NCBI GenBank assembly: GCA_030686995.1
Contig: CM060681.1
Coordinates: 167,025,333 to 167,089,332, forward strand
Direction: 5' to 3'
Origin: Artemisia argyi
Taxonomy: Eukaryota; Streptophyta; Magnoliopsida; Asterales; Asteraceae
Length of the DNA: 64,000 nucleotides
Both the position numbers and the translations under genes were made by a program. How positions within the stretch are numbered: the stretch's first letter is position 1; each line of letters opens with the position of its first letter. The notes beneath the pieces are model-generated. The model saw nothing but the letters and a program-made list of their open reading frames with translations, searched no databases and was not told the DNA's origin. Positions 33,044 to 44,714 of this stretch are shown in pieces.

Positions 33044-36000
33044 TTTTTTTGAACGGCGAATTTTATTAAACAACTAGCAAGGAGCTAGAAATTAGAAAGA
33101 AACAAGATGAGGATTTTTGATCCAATCAGTCCAACTAAAAGACGCTTTACATTTATATCGACACAAATAAAACGACCTTGACACCACATCTTCAAAGATA
33201 TTCGCCTTATGAGAATTCTTCACTCCAAAAATCTTCTTATTGCGATAAGACGAAATGTGCCACCACAAAACATAAAAAACTCCTTCAAAAACACTTTTAA
33301 GCTTACTTGAAAGCCGGATAGTAGAAAACCAGGATATCAATTCGTCATATGATGAGATATCCACATAGCTAATGTCCCACCAATGGACAATCTTACGAAC
33401 AATATTTCTAATAAATTGGCAAGAAAAGAAGAGATGACTAGTCGACTCCACTCCATTATCGCACAGAGAACACGCTAAAGAATTAATGTCCATCCCTCGA
33501 CGCGAAATATTAAGTCTAGATGGAAGATAATCATGCCTCACTTTCCACGCAAAAACATTAACCTTAATAGGAATTGCTTTAACCCATCGAGTCTTGGAAG
33601 ATACCTCCGGCAACGTTTTTTCGTCTATAAGTCTTCTAACTGAAGCAACCGAGAACTCGCCCGAACTTTCCAACGACCAAACCCACCTGTCATTACAAGG
33701 GGTAAGAGACACTCCTTGGACCTGATTAACCAACGCAATGAATTGTGCTTGTTCCACTCCACTTCTTGGCGTACGACGAAAAGTATGATCTAAACCTGCA
33801 TGTGAAAGCTTAGCAGCCACCACAATGTCTTTACTGCATTCCAAAGTAAATAACCGGGGGTACAAATCTTTAAACTTAACATCTCCACACCAAATTTCGT
33901 TCCAGAAAGAAATACGAGTCCCATCATCAAGTTTTCGTTTCATGTAGCTCATAATATTGATATCATTATTTTTTAAAGCCTCCATTTCGTTTACTATATC
34001 CAGCCAGATAGAAGGGTATGTTGATTTTACTATCTTTCCCACTTTCCCATCGACACCGTGGATAGCTTTAATAACATTTGCCCACAAAGAATCATTTTGA
34101 GAAAAGAACCGCCACACCCATTTACACAAGAGACCTCTATTCAACGCATACAAACTTGAGACCCCAAGGTCTCCTTTATCTTTAGACGCCAAAACATTTT
34201 TCCAACTCATCCATGACGCTTTTTTACCATAACCATCATGCCCGTTAAAAAATCTCCCGCGAATGGACTCTAATCTTTTAAGCACACACATAGGAACTTT
34301 AAAAATTGACATATGATATATAGGCATTAAACCTAAAACCGATTTGATGAGAGTTAATCTTCCACCAATTGAAAGCATCGTCATTTTCCATTTTGAAAGC
34401 CTAGAGGCAACACGATCTACAACTTCATTTCAGGATCGGATACGAGACATCAAACCTCCCATCTTGGTGCCTAAATACGAGAACGGCGGTTTAAGAATTA
34501 GACATCCAAACTTGGCAGCTGCTAACTCAACTTTCTCATCCTCCATCGCAATCCCCATTAGCTTACTTTTGCTCCTATTTATACGCATACCAGACGCATA
34601 AAAGAAGCATTCCATTGACCCACAAAAACCGCATCATCTGCATAAAACAAATGAGAAATATGCATCGTAGTACTTAACGAAACTCCTTTAAACATACCAG
34701 CTTCTACCACCCTTTGAAACGAGATATGCAAAGTCTCCATAACGAGAAGAAACAAAAACGGCGATAAAGGATCTCCTTGTTTGAGGCCCTTATAAAACTG
34801 AAACTCCTCCGTAGGGCTGCCATTTATGAGAATAGAACCTCTAGAAGTACTAAGACAATTCTGAATCCAATGACACCATTTTTCTCCAAAACCGAACTTT
34901 CTCATCACATCAACCAAAAAATCCCATCGAACCGAATCATAAGTCTTTTCAAAATCAACTTTGAAAATTAACGATTGCTTTTTCTTCTTTTTACACCATT
35001 GAAATAACTCATTTAAAATAAAAGGACCATCTAGGATTTGTCTCTCCGCAACAAAAGCCGATTGCACCTCATTTACAATATCACCCAAAACTATCGCAAG
35101 CCGATTAGCTAAAATTTTAGCAATAATCTTATATAAACTCCCAATTAAGCTAATAGGTCTAAAGTCCTTAACCATATTTGCATCAGAATTTTTCAGAATC
35201 AAAGCAATAAAAGACGAGTTACTACCTTTAGGAAAAGATCCATGCGTGAAGAAATACATACGAGCCTCAACCACGTCTTTTTCAACAATTTTCCAATATC
35301 GACGATAAAAACCAAATGTAAATCCATCCGGCCCAGGAGATTTATCTGTACCACAATCCCAAACCGCCCTTTTAATCTCCTCTTTAGACACTTCCATTTC
35401 CAAATCCACTTGCTGATCCACTGATAACGTTTTCGGAAAATTCATGTCGAGGTTAATACGCTGTGCTATAGGTTTATCAAATCTTTTCTTAAAGTGTTGT
35501 AAAAATTCATGTTTCACCAAACTCGGATCATCTGTCCACATACCATTCACCAAAATACCTCTAATATTAAGCTGACTCCTCTTTTTGTTTAAAATGCCGT
35601 GATAAAACTTAGAATTCTCATCTCCTTCAATAGCCCAAGTAACCTTAGCTTTTTGAGCCGTTTCCAAAGATTGTTGGTTTTCCAGTTCTTAAAGAGAATT
35701 AAAAACCTCCACTCTTTTTTTAACAATCTCGGCATTTCCTTCACCTTTATCAATGATCTCGTCAAGACCAACAAGATCTTCCTTAATTATAATATTACTA
35801 TATTTGGCATTCTTCTTTTGATCTTTATTCCATTCACGAATCCTTGCTTTCAAAGTCTTCAACTTCATCATCAGAAACGTAATGGCATTCGTCTCAACCA
35901 AAGAAGAATTATTCCATGAATCTTCAACTAATTTATCAAAGCCATCTATTTGAAACCAGTAATGAAAAAATCTAAAAGGACAAGGACCATAATTCAAATT

Positions 36001-36925
36001 AACCTCTCGCATCAATATAGGACGATGGTCAGAAATGTAGCAATCCAAGGTAATAGCAGAAATAAAAGGACACGAAGTCAATAAGCTTTCAGACACTAAG
36101 AATCGATCAAGTTTGCTCATCTTAGAAGCTGATTTGTGACACCAAGTAAACGAGCTACCACCTAAAGGAACCTCTTCTAAACCCGATTTAGCAATAAACG
36201 TATTGAACAAGTTAGCACCTTGAACATTAAACGTCGAACCAAACCTCTCTGTATTTTTACGAACCTCATTAAAATCTCCCATAATGACCACTTCACCTTT
36301 CCAATTGTTAATCACATATTCCAAATATTCCCAAAGCATCCTTTTCTTGTTTAACTCTTGAGGGGTGTAAACCGAAACAATAAGCATATCATTCCCATTC
36401 TTCAACCAAATACCTCGAATTATAACAAAATAATCCAACACCATAGCATTAATTTTATTAAACGAGTTGGAATCCCAAACACAGAGAATGCCACCCGAAT
36501 TACCAACCGAAGCACTATGAACACAATCAAAAGCAAAGTTTCCCCAACACATTTTAACACTAAAAAGCTCAATCTCCTCCATTTTAGTTTCTTGTAAAGT
36601 CAAAAAATTCACCTTGTTACGAATACATAAATCCTTGACCCAATCTTTTTTAGCCTTTTGGGCGAGGCTTTGAATATTCAACGACATAAAATTCATCGAT
36701 AACCATCTTTCACTCCTTGTGATTCAATTATCACTTCCATATTATTCATACACCCTTCCATATTATAACCCATAACTTGACCTACTTTCACCAATTCCTC
36801 CATTAAATTCAGTATAGAACCTCCTGTCCGTGGGATTTCAGATTTTTTAAAATGACCTGGACATGCCGACTCCACTACATCTTCTGTTGCCTTCTTACAC
36901 GAACCTTCCTGTTGCCTTCTTTCCA
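33044..36925 (-). mobile_element. L1-type LINE, 5'-truncated
   Basis: A 3.9-kb non-LTR retrotransposon bounded by perfect 16-bp target duplications, ending (sense) in AATAAAATTCGCCGTTCAAA and a short A-rich tail. ORF1 is lost except for a stub; ORF2 is nearly complete but broken. Confidence 0.9.
33092..36696 (-). pseudogene. LINE ORF2: AP endonuclease, reverse transcriptase, zf-RVT
   Basis: Starts MNFMSLNIQSLAQKAKKDW at 36696. Endonuclease motifs: LQETKM, GGILCVWD, MGDFNEV, SSFTWCHKSASKMSKLDRFL and SDHRPI. Reverse transcriptase motifs in 34579-35667: DKSPGPDGFTFGFYRRYWK, FRPISLIGSLYKIIAKILAN, AFVAERQILDG, FKVDFEKTYDSVRWDFL, GLKQGDPLSPFLFLLVMETL and polymerase box FYADD. C-terminal part (33092-34384): LSIGGRLTLIKSVLG, W-rich region and zf-RVT AWKVRHDYLPSRLNISRRGM, with the Cys cluster in CSLC...HLFFSC. 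Broken by an in-frame stop at 35689-35691, a frameshift just after FYADD (near 34610) and a stop at about 34430. Confidence 0.9.
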
Positions 36926-36926
36926 T
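36693..36926 (-). pseudogene. LINE ORF1 C-terminal stub
   Basis: A 77-codon frame overlapping the ORF2 start by 4 bp. The first ATG is created at the junction with the target duplication, so it is not a native start. Low complexity, no zinc knuckle left. Confidence 0.5.
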
Positions 36927-36941
36927 ATTATTTATTTATAT
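36926..36941. repeat. Right target-site duplication of the LINE
   Basis: TATTATTTATTTATAT, identical to 33028-33043. Confidence 0.85.
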
Positions 36942-37011
36942 GTAATAATGAGGAATATAAATAATTTCTCTCTCTAAGATTATGTGTTGAATCTTGATAT
37001 CAAGTGGCCTA

Positions 37012-37148
37012 CACTAATAAAAGTAGTGATCGAGCTATAGTGACCAAAGTGACCACCCAGATTTTGGTCACAAAACCTTGTCAATGATCACCTTTATGCT
37101 TATAGTGACCAAATATGCTTAGTCACTAAATTCGTTTTTCTTGTACTG
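37012..37148. mobile_element. Possible small CACTA-type derivative
   Basis: Starts CACTA, contains TAGTGACCAAA-type subterminal repeats in both orientations, and ends GTTTTTCTTGTACTG, one base from the expected CTTGTAGTG end. No coding capacity. Confidence 0.35.
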
Positions 37149-37554
37149 TTATTTTTCAAATGATTTATCTTTGTGAAGGCCTTGCTCAAGCAAAAATATG
37201 CGTGTGTCCAAATTAAAACCCGGAAAATAGATTGATAGACTAAGATTGCAAAGCTTATGTAGAGTTTAGCGGCTTATGGAACACTTTTTAAAGAATAAGG
37301 GTCTATGTGTGTAATGTTTAGTAGTGGAAGGCATCAAACATTTTTTTTTTTTTTTTTTCAATTGTGGTGAATAATACATTATATAATTAATGAAGAAGAA
37401 AAACTTGATGGTCGGTGATAGGTGGTGACGATGATGTCAATTCATTACTCCTTTATTTCGTCATATGCTTGTAATATCAAAGTTTGAAGTTTTATGACTA
37501 TATATAGAAGTTATTCTTTATGGAGTAATTTTTCATAGAAGTCATAATATATGT

Positions 37555-37780
37555 GAAATTTAATTAATTGTGCATAAAAATTTGACCTTAAATATTTTTG
37601 GTTGTGTTATATAATATTTGATACAAAAGATATAAATCGATTGGGTTTTAAATGTATTTTCATTTCGTATAATTTTTATCAAATACTATATAATACAAGT
37701 AAAAATATATAATGTCAAAGTTGAAAAAAAAACTTGAAAAATCAAAACTGGACAATTATTATGGAACATATGACGTATAT
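37555..37780. mobile_element. Diverged relative of the intron-2 MITE
   Basis: Shares TTTTAAATGTATTTTCATTT, ATAATTTTTATCAAA and CAAAGTTGA with 22955-23210, but the terminal repeats have decayed. Confidence 0.5.
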
Positions 37781-38159
37781 ATTATATTAAATATTATTAT
37801 TGGTCAAGAATGTAATTTTTTATCTTGGCTTACTAAAGCATGTTTGGTGCATACACGAGATTTTAAATAAGATTTATCTATATTTTTATGTAAAAGTTTT
37901 ACTTATATAGTTGTAATACATATGCATGTGCGAGTTTTTACATAAAATTTTTCATTATGTATTAGTATGATTAATATTTTGTATATATTTTTGCTGTATG
38001 AAATAATTGACTTTGTTTAATTGACATAAGGAGGACAGTGTTATTTAAATTAAACTATTGATATTATGTTTTAGACGCTGTGCATTTTAATAGCACGTAA
38101 TGACCTTTGAAAATTTATTTTTTTCATATATCCTTATTTAAACTTTAAAAGGGAATTAC

Positions 38160-38326
38160 ATGCATTGTTGCTTCACGGGCTCGAAAAAATAGAAGCAGGA
38201 GTGGGGTTTATCCCATAAGGAGAAATGTTCGATGCTTGCATTCTGCCCAATTGGATGTCACTGTGGGTTCGAATCACTAACTACTAACTCGTCGTTCAAA
38301 AAAAAAAAAAAAAAAAAAAAAAAAAA
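38160..38326 (+). repeat. SINE-like poly(A) unit
   Basis: A GC-richer 140-bp segment with a Pol III box B-like GGGTTCGAATC (38265-38275) ends in CTCGTCGTTC followed by an A28 run. No convincing box A was found. The end resembles the 3' end of the LINE at 33044 (CGCCGTTCAAAAAAA). Confidence 0.4.
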
Positions 38327-40130
38327 CATTGAAAGTGATAAGTTTACTTAAATTTATATAATTATTTAAAATTTAACAACTAGTTGTATTAGTTATCTCA
38401 ACATTTTGTTTACAAAATTGACACATGAATTTTTATATATAATTTTTTTTTTTTTTTTTGCTAAATGAAATTTAAATAAATGAATTGTTTTTTGGATACT
38501 TTTATGTAGGTGTAGCAAATTTCTTAATCAAATTGTTTCATTTTTACTTTGTATTGTTCAATATGATAACTTTATTTTTTCCAATGATTCTTATTTATTT
38601 TAGAACACTATTAGTCTATCACTTTTTAAAATTGTCAGCTACTACTAAAAACCAATTAAATAAAAAAAAAAAAAAAAAAAAAAAAAACTCTACAACGGTT
38701 TACGTGAGGCTTCAATACATTTTATTTTAATGCATTTTTAGTTTGATGGTTACTTTTTGTTTTAATCGTTTAGGAATACCAATCAATGTGAAGTCGTCGC
38801 CAATATTGCAAATTCTATTTTTATTTGTCAGTACACATATTTTTACTTTACTGAGTTTTGTAGGGAAGAGCTCTGAATGTTCTAATTATATATACGTATA
38901 GCAAAATTAGTTTGTTTTTTCTAAAAAGAACTCGCATATCTACACATATATTATGTTAATTACTTTTAAAAATACACACTTTGATAAATACTTTTCCAAA
39001 ATACAATGGTAACCTTAAAAACTCAACTTGAACCTCACAAGCATACATTCATTATGAATATATATGTTACAATTGGATAAAATTCATTGTACTTTGTGAA
39101 TTTTTAATCAATTGGATAAAATTCTTGAAATTGAAATTAAACTAAATTTCATTACAAGGTACATATATGTTACGTACGATATTAACCAGGCACCCATGAC
39201 ATCTTTGGTATAGAGAATTTCAAAGAAACTAAACTAACCTAAAAATAGAAACTTAAAGAATTAAATGGTCATTGAATTTTATTAGTAGATAACGTCATAG
39301 ATTTGATTAAAAAAAATAAAAAGTAAAAAATAATCATTACTTTTTCTTGTTGGTTGGGTGGAAAAACAAATAAATGAAATATTATTTATGAAGATGTCAC
39401 AAACCTTTTAATTTTTTCTAAATTTTTGAAGACCCAACGATCTTTTACGAGTGAGTAAAGTTTTTAATTAATATTTTTCTTCAAATACCTTTGAAATATC
39501 ATGAACGAACACACAAAAACTTTAGTTATATATTTGATGTTTTTTAATATTATTTTATAACAATTCAAGCTTCAGCTTTTTATGCAGTTTCGGTTCGAGC
39601 CGCAATTAATTTTATTAAATTCATATTTAATAAAACTATAAGTATATATGAAAATTGAAAAGTTTAATTATGGCCAATTATTTTTCTACATAACCAATAT
39701 CAGCCACTCATTTTATAAAAGAAAAAAATATTTAATATTTTTAGTTAAAGGGGTTTGCTAAATATTGTCATGCAATGTTTAAGTTACATTAAACAATTTG
39801 ATTTTGTCATATTTAAAGTAATTATGTATTTAATGAACAATAAATGAACATAAAAATTAACTTAAATATATATCATTTTTGATTTAATAGAGTCTAAATT
39901 TCCTTTTATATTAATATAAAACATTACCCAGTAGGCATTGTTTTACAAAACCCTTAATTAAAACCCACTTACACTCTTTTAAAAAAATTACATATCTCAT
40001 GAACCATAAACCGTTAATCTACATAAATTACACCATCATAATAAACATTTAATTATCTTTTAATAGAGTGACACTTTCATATACTTTTGACAAACTTATT
40101 TTTTGGTTTTTCTCGGTGCAGAATTTTGTT
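38327..40130. other. Gene-free AT-rich stretch
   Basis: Homopolymer runs (T19 near 38443, A27 near 38661) and AT-rich DNA; the ORF at 38485-38730 is low complexity. No gene seen. Confidence 0.45.
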
Positions 40131-40237
40131 TGATATATCACATGTGACATAACATTCATCTATAACTATAAGTTTGAACATTTAGCATACTATCGTAAAA
40201 TTGGTATAAATATTTGTGTAGAATTCTAAATGTTCAT

Positions 40238-40238
<1 letters not shown>
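40131..40238 (+). repeat. CACATGTG-containing dispersed repeat, copy 1
   Basis: GATATATCACATGTGACATA followed by ATCGTAAAATTGGTATAAAT and TTTGTGTAGAA. Direct copy near 41786, inverted copy near 42248. Confidence 0.6.
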
Positions 40239-40239
<1 letters not shown>

Positions 40240-40269
<30 letters not shown>

Positions 40270-40345
40270 CGATTTACATATAGTTGTAAGGTAAACGAGC
40301 AACAAGCTGCGCCGCTAGCCCTTTTTTAATTGCACATCCTTGAAT
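40240..40345 (-). mobile_element. Second, very short copy of the RLE retroelement 3' end
   Basis: T30 run (40240-40269), then minus-strand codons reading IQGCAIKKGLAAQLVARLPY, N-Y-M and stop, matching the last residues of the copy at 19437 (KGVAAQLVARLP). Only about 20 codons remain, an extreme 5' truncation. Confidence 0.7.
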
Positions 40346-40401
40346 TTCCAATCATATATCATACATAATTTTTAACCCTCGCAAAAGGTTATTACAATTC
40401 T

Positions 40402-41785
40402 CCAGGCACTGTACCTGATCGTTGTGTAGTATAGGTAGGTCTGGGGAATTGATTGTTCTCTAGGGGAATAGTGCCGTCAGGTCAAGATGTATGACGAGAT
40501 AGGTCTAGAGGTAATGGATGATTCTTTTTATCTTTTTATTATTTATTAGAAAGCAGGTAAAAATCTCGATTTTGAATGACTGGGCGGAATTAGTTGCTAG
40601 TCAACTAACCCAAAAACTATTAATTATAAAATTAATTAAACTAATTAAAACAGAAAAGGTAAGGTGGTGACTACTTATGAGAGGAAAATGTGTTTACTTA
40701 GATGCAATTATGATCTAGTTATCTCCTACTGATTTGTTGAATTGGCACGTCCTTGTTTTAGTTGAAGCGTTGTATTCCTTAATATTGGTAGTGGGGAGGT
40801 GTTAAAGTCCCCGACTCTATGAATCTTAGTTTCCCCTAAATCCCTTAAAGTCTATTAAGTTATCTAGGATTTACAAGTTGTAATTCACGTAATAAATACA
40901 ATGAGAAAAACCAATAGTGCACTCTATGGTTGCGTTTCTAAGACATTCAAGCTAGTTACATATAAGAGGTCAGCTAGTTTTCTTAGCCTAACGCGAGGCA
41001 GTCAACTAAACAAGAGACAACAAATCAATATTCAATAACTAGGTTTCACCAGATCTAAGCAAACACAAATAAACTTAAGCTACCATGTTAAAGCAAAGAA
41101 AAGATAAACAAATAATCAAACAATACATAGACATAACGAATGATTAAAGGGATAACTTATCTTTATTGAAACATGAAGTTCAAAGGCTGTAAAAGCCTTA
41201 AAATGGTAGTAAAAATCGTCTATGGTTTCCTTCTCCAAAGTGTTACACGAATTAATGAAAAAATACGAAAGTATATATAAGTTTACAATGCTGACGGCGT
41301 CAGGTTATAGATCATGATGCCGCCAGATCGCTACATCTAGGGTTTCGTCTTGTGCAAGTCACCGTTATGACGACGTCAGGATTGACATGAGGCCGTCACC
41401 TTATAAATCTTCTGGGCCGTCTCATTATAGCTTAAATGTGACTCCCTCCTTTATTTTGTACCTGAAGGCATCAGGTTGTAAGTTCTTCAAAATTCTCTGA
41501 GGCGTCACTTGATAAACTTGAACCAAGAATTCCAGCTTCATATCAAGGGACGGCGTCATGTTGTGGCGTGTGACACTGCCAGAATCCATTTTCTGATGGT
41601 GTTTTGCGACATCATCATTTTCTTCACTTTTTTGCCCAAATACGTCTAAAAAGTGCTGATTTCCAGATTTCTCGTCCCAAGTACTTAAAATACAAAGAGA
41701 AACGCTTTAAGGCAATATTTGATCATATTTATATGATTTTGGGATTAAATTACCTCTTAAAAAGGTACCAAATTAATCCTTATCA
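40402..41785 (-). repeat. Diverged solo LTR of the Ty3 family of LTRs A-C
   Basis: Collinear with LTR A: CCAGGCACTGTACCTGATCG, TTAGTTGCTAGTCAACTAAC, CTAGGTTTCACCAGATCTAA, TATA at 41271-41280, GACGGCGTCA motifs 41291-41570, and end CCTTATCA. The first 70 bp or so are missing. No internal region is attached on either side. Confidence 0.75.
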
Positions 41786-41972
41786 GATATATCACATGTG
41801 ATGTAACATTAATCTGCAAGTTTGGACTGTCAAAATGTTATCGTAAAATGGGCATAAGTATTTGTATACAACTTCAAAAGATTCACCGTTTTTTGTGTTG
41901 AAAAATAATGCTTGTGATATATCACATGTTAGTGTTATATTACATGTGATATATGAAGCAATTTTGAATATC

Positions 41973-42037
<65 letters not shown>

Positions 42038-42248
42038 TTCAAATTCTATGAATAAACTATATTGATTTGGAAGTTCAAGAATTATGTGTGATATATATTT
42101 GAAAAGCTAATGATTCGTGTTTTTAAATGCAGATAACGTTGAATCAATTGGAGTTCTACACAAATACTTATGCCCGATTTTTTTACGACAGCATGTTTAG
42201 TGTTCGAATTTATAGATTAGTATTATATCACATGTGATATAGTATGCA
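41786..42248. repeat. Inverted pair of the CACATGTG repeat around an (AT)n tract
   Basis: 41786-41890 and, inverted, 42130-42248 share ATATCACATGTGATAT, a TCGTAAAAT segment and GGGCATAAGTATTTGTG. Between them lies an (AT)n microsatellite (about 41966-42036). Looks like a MITE-type palindrome without recognised superfamily. Confidence 0.55.
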
Positions 42249-42528
42249 AACTTATATACAAAAAAAAAAATAATAATAATAATATTTATAATAATAAAAG
42301 TTTGTGAAATGTGTAATAAGCGCGCCCCTCTATTGAAAAATAATTAAAAGCTTATCGTAATTTTTAGTTTATTTCGCCTAATAGTTAACGGCTTTTGAGT
42401 TTTTTTTGGCAAAATTTTTTTTGTGGGATGGAAGAGGGTGATTATTTAAAAATGAATGCCTATAATTAGTACTTCAATATTCATGTTTTTTATGTTCTTT
42501 AAAATAACTCACCACATAAGTATATTTA
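42249..42528. other. AT-rich spacer
   Basis: No feature seen apart from an (AAT)n run near 42269. Confidence 0.35.
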
Positions 42529-42560
42529 CTAGCAGGGTCCCCGCGCGATGCAGCTGCGGG
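42529..42560 (-). mobile_element. Probable Helitron 3' terminus
   Basis: Minus strand reads CCCGCAGCTGCATCGCGCGG followed by GGACCCTG and CTAG, then a T. This is a GC hairpin 7-8 nt before CTAG with host T following, the signature of a Helitron 3' end. The body would extend to higher coordinates. The 5' TC end was not located and no Rep/helicase ORF is present. Confidence 0.5.
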
Positions 42561-42808
42561 CACCATGTAATATAATTTTATCGATTAATAATTTATTTTA
42601 TTTGTACGTTTTTTGGCAATAGCTTTACTGATTAGTTTTTTATGACAAAAGTTTGATGACATTTTGCTTTGTTTGTATTATTTTATTTATTATTTATTTT
42701 ATGTTTTTGTTTAGTAGTTTGCTTGGTTTGTACAATATATGAACATCTTTTAGTTTCTTATGTTCTTTTTGACAATAAATTTACGGATATCAAAAATTTC
42801 GTTTAGCT

Positions 42809-42889
42809 CGTGTCCGTTCGGGCTCGAGCCTGTTTGACCCGTGCCCGTTCGGGCTCGAGCCCATTTGGCCCATTGCCCGTCCGGGCTTT
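42809..42889. repeat. Tandem GC-rich repeat, about 30-bp unit
   Basis: Three degenerate copies of CGTGCCCGTTCGGGCTCGAG, continued by CCYRTTTG. Each unit contains an imperfect palindrome, GC-rich in an AT-rich setting. Confidence 0.65.
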
Positions 42890-44013
42890 AAAATTTGTAT
42901 AATATGCTTTATTATTTGTATTAGTGATATTTAATGCAGTAATTGTGTTTAAGTTGGTTGTACAATATGCTTGATAGTTTGTATTTATTATGTAAGTGGT
43001 GTTTTAATAAGTGTATTATTTGTATTTATTGACTATTTAATTAATTGTATTTAATATATATAATGATCAATTTTAAGTTATTAATTTTAAACTTTAATGG
43101 CAAAAATAAAGTGGTGTGTACATGTAGCTACTAAATTTGTAAATGTCTAATTATATCTCATTTATTGTATTAAATGTCTAATTGTGTTGAATCACTTGTA
43201 CTTTTAGCATTGAAATGTGTAATGCTTAATTTTAAGTATTCTATTAATAGTAAGCATTCATTCTTTATAATATAGTATGATATATAGAGGCATACACAGG
43301 AAAAAGAAACGATTAAAAAAATCATATATTTACCCAAGACTAGAGGTAGTGGTCACACCATCTCACCTTTTACATCAGCGTCACTTTAACTTTATCTCTC
43401 CTTTCACACCTCATCATCTTTCACCCGTAATGGGCACAGCTACTCTCACCTGTCAAATGCCCACTTTATACAAACAAACACATAAAATAGTCCACACATA
43501 CTTACAAACCAAATATTAAAGAATAAAACATATCCACTTTGCATGAATGCCAAGAGGTGAACTACCTCACCTCTCATCCCTTTTTTCTCATAGTCAAGCG
43601 TGACATACTTGCTAGATAGTGGGGTTCGTGCGTGAGGTAGCACTTCACGAGTGACAAAAGTGCTCAATTAGAGCACTAGGTGCCATGACAAGGGTAAGTT
43701 GCTCATTCGGGACCTACGGGGTGCCACATCACTATAACAAACCTCCACAGCTAACCCCGTCTCACTCACAACTAACCCCAACTTACTCATTTGAGGCCCA
43801 CCACTTACAAATTTTTTTTATTCAAATTTTTAAATAAACTAAATTCATTTTATTAATAATAAAAATACAATACATCACAATAAAGAACATACGAAACGTA
43901 AAATAACGATACGGTAAAAAAAACAATATGGAAAAAAACACGATACGAAATTTAAAACACAAATAAAAATACGATACAAAAACACAAATCATCCAACGAT
44001 TCTCATGAAGCTT
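42890..44013. other. Transposon-like non-coding stretch
   Basis: AT-rich to 43290, then a C/A-rich segment (43330-43800) of repeat-like composition. No supported gene; ORFs here are compositionally biased. Confidence 0.35.
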
Positions 44014-44175
44014 TTATATAGATTTGTAATTGTCGATGAGATCTGATTTCTCCTCCCACACTTGCAACACTTGTTCCCTAACCATCTTCAAGGCGATATT
44101 AAGTTGCAGATCTGTTTCATCATTTCTTAATAGTGTTTGTAGACCGACCCTGATAGCTGGATGGTTTTGAAGCAT
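44014..44175 (-). CDS. Small ORF of unknown function (53 aa)
   Basis: MLQNHPAIRVGLQTLLRNDE... ends NYKSI. Amphipathic, Leu/Gln/Glu-rich and well formed, with normal codon variety. The frame is also open upstream (NPARLRE), so it may be the tail of a longer broken gene. It diverges from the TATA-bearing unit at 44254. Not recognised. Confidence 0.3.
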   Translation of the reverse strand: MLQNHPAIRVGLQTLLRNDETDLQLNIALKMVREQVLQVWEEKSDLIDNYKSI

Positions 44176-44253
44176 CTCACGCAACCGAGCGGGATTTTTT
44201 CAAATTTCAAAATTCAAATAATTTAAACTCAAATTCAAATTTCAAAAACTTGA

Positions 44254-44263
44254 CTATAAATAC
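44254..44263 (+). promoter_or_regulatory. TATA box upstream of the 44324 unit
   Basis: CTATAAATAC lies 61 bp before the ATG, with a CA-rich leader (CACACACAACTTACACAC) typical of plant 5' UTRs. Confidence 0.5.
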
Positions 44264-44323
44264 CCATTCACATACTCACACACACAACTTACACACACAC
44301 AATTCACACACGGATTATCAACA

Positions 44324-44714
44324 ATGTCACACAAAGATTTCTCTCAACAATTCCCTAGTCCATCGGAAAGTGAATCTGTTTATCACACTCCACCGAAATA
44401 TCTCTTTCCGGGTATTCTCAAATGAAAATGAACCACTAAACACTCCACCTGCAGATCTCTTTCCAGTATTCCCAACTGAAAATGAACCGGCAAACATTCC
44501 ATAGGAAGCTCTCTTTCCCATACTCCCAACTGAGAATGAACCGGCAAACACTCCACTGGTGGAATACCAACCCAATCCGTATGGGTTTATTGATGAACAA
44601 CTCCGACAACTGGAGCAAAATGAAGAAGTATTTAAAGATTATCAATAAGTCGAAGCACTTGACGCTGTTACTCGTAGGGAGCGTGAACGAAGAGAAGAAT
44701 GCCACCTGTTTTAA
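44324..44714 (+). pseudogene. Unknown gene remnant with three Asn-Glu-Pro repeats
   Basis: Starts MSHKDFSQQFPSPSESESVY. After one frameshift near 44405 and in-frame stops near 44502 and 44646 it continues with three units related to TENEPANTP plus LFPVFP, then QPNPYGFIDEQLRQLEQNEE and a charged tail RRERERREECHLF. The repeat unit is about 24 residues. No domain recognised. A good TATA box and leader precede it, so it was once a gene, possibly one carried by a transposon. Confidence 0.45.

Larger units (their letters stand above)
32959..37002 (+). repeat. 147-bp Copia 3' LTR split by a LINE
   Basis: LTR parts 32959-33043 (TGTTAGTTTTTGAAGTGATG...) and 36942-37002 (ends CTTGATATCA) join into a 146-147-bp LTR with TG...CA ends and a TATA-like GAATATAAATA, once the LINE and one TSD copy are removed. 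Confidence 0.6.

Noticed and set aside
41966..42036. Ile/Tyr repeat protein in the ORF 41862-42065
   Set aside because: Translation of an (AT)n microsatellite.
43277..43667. 80- and 73-codon ORFs
   Set aside because: Low-information composition, overlapping on opposite strands, no recognised product.
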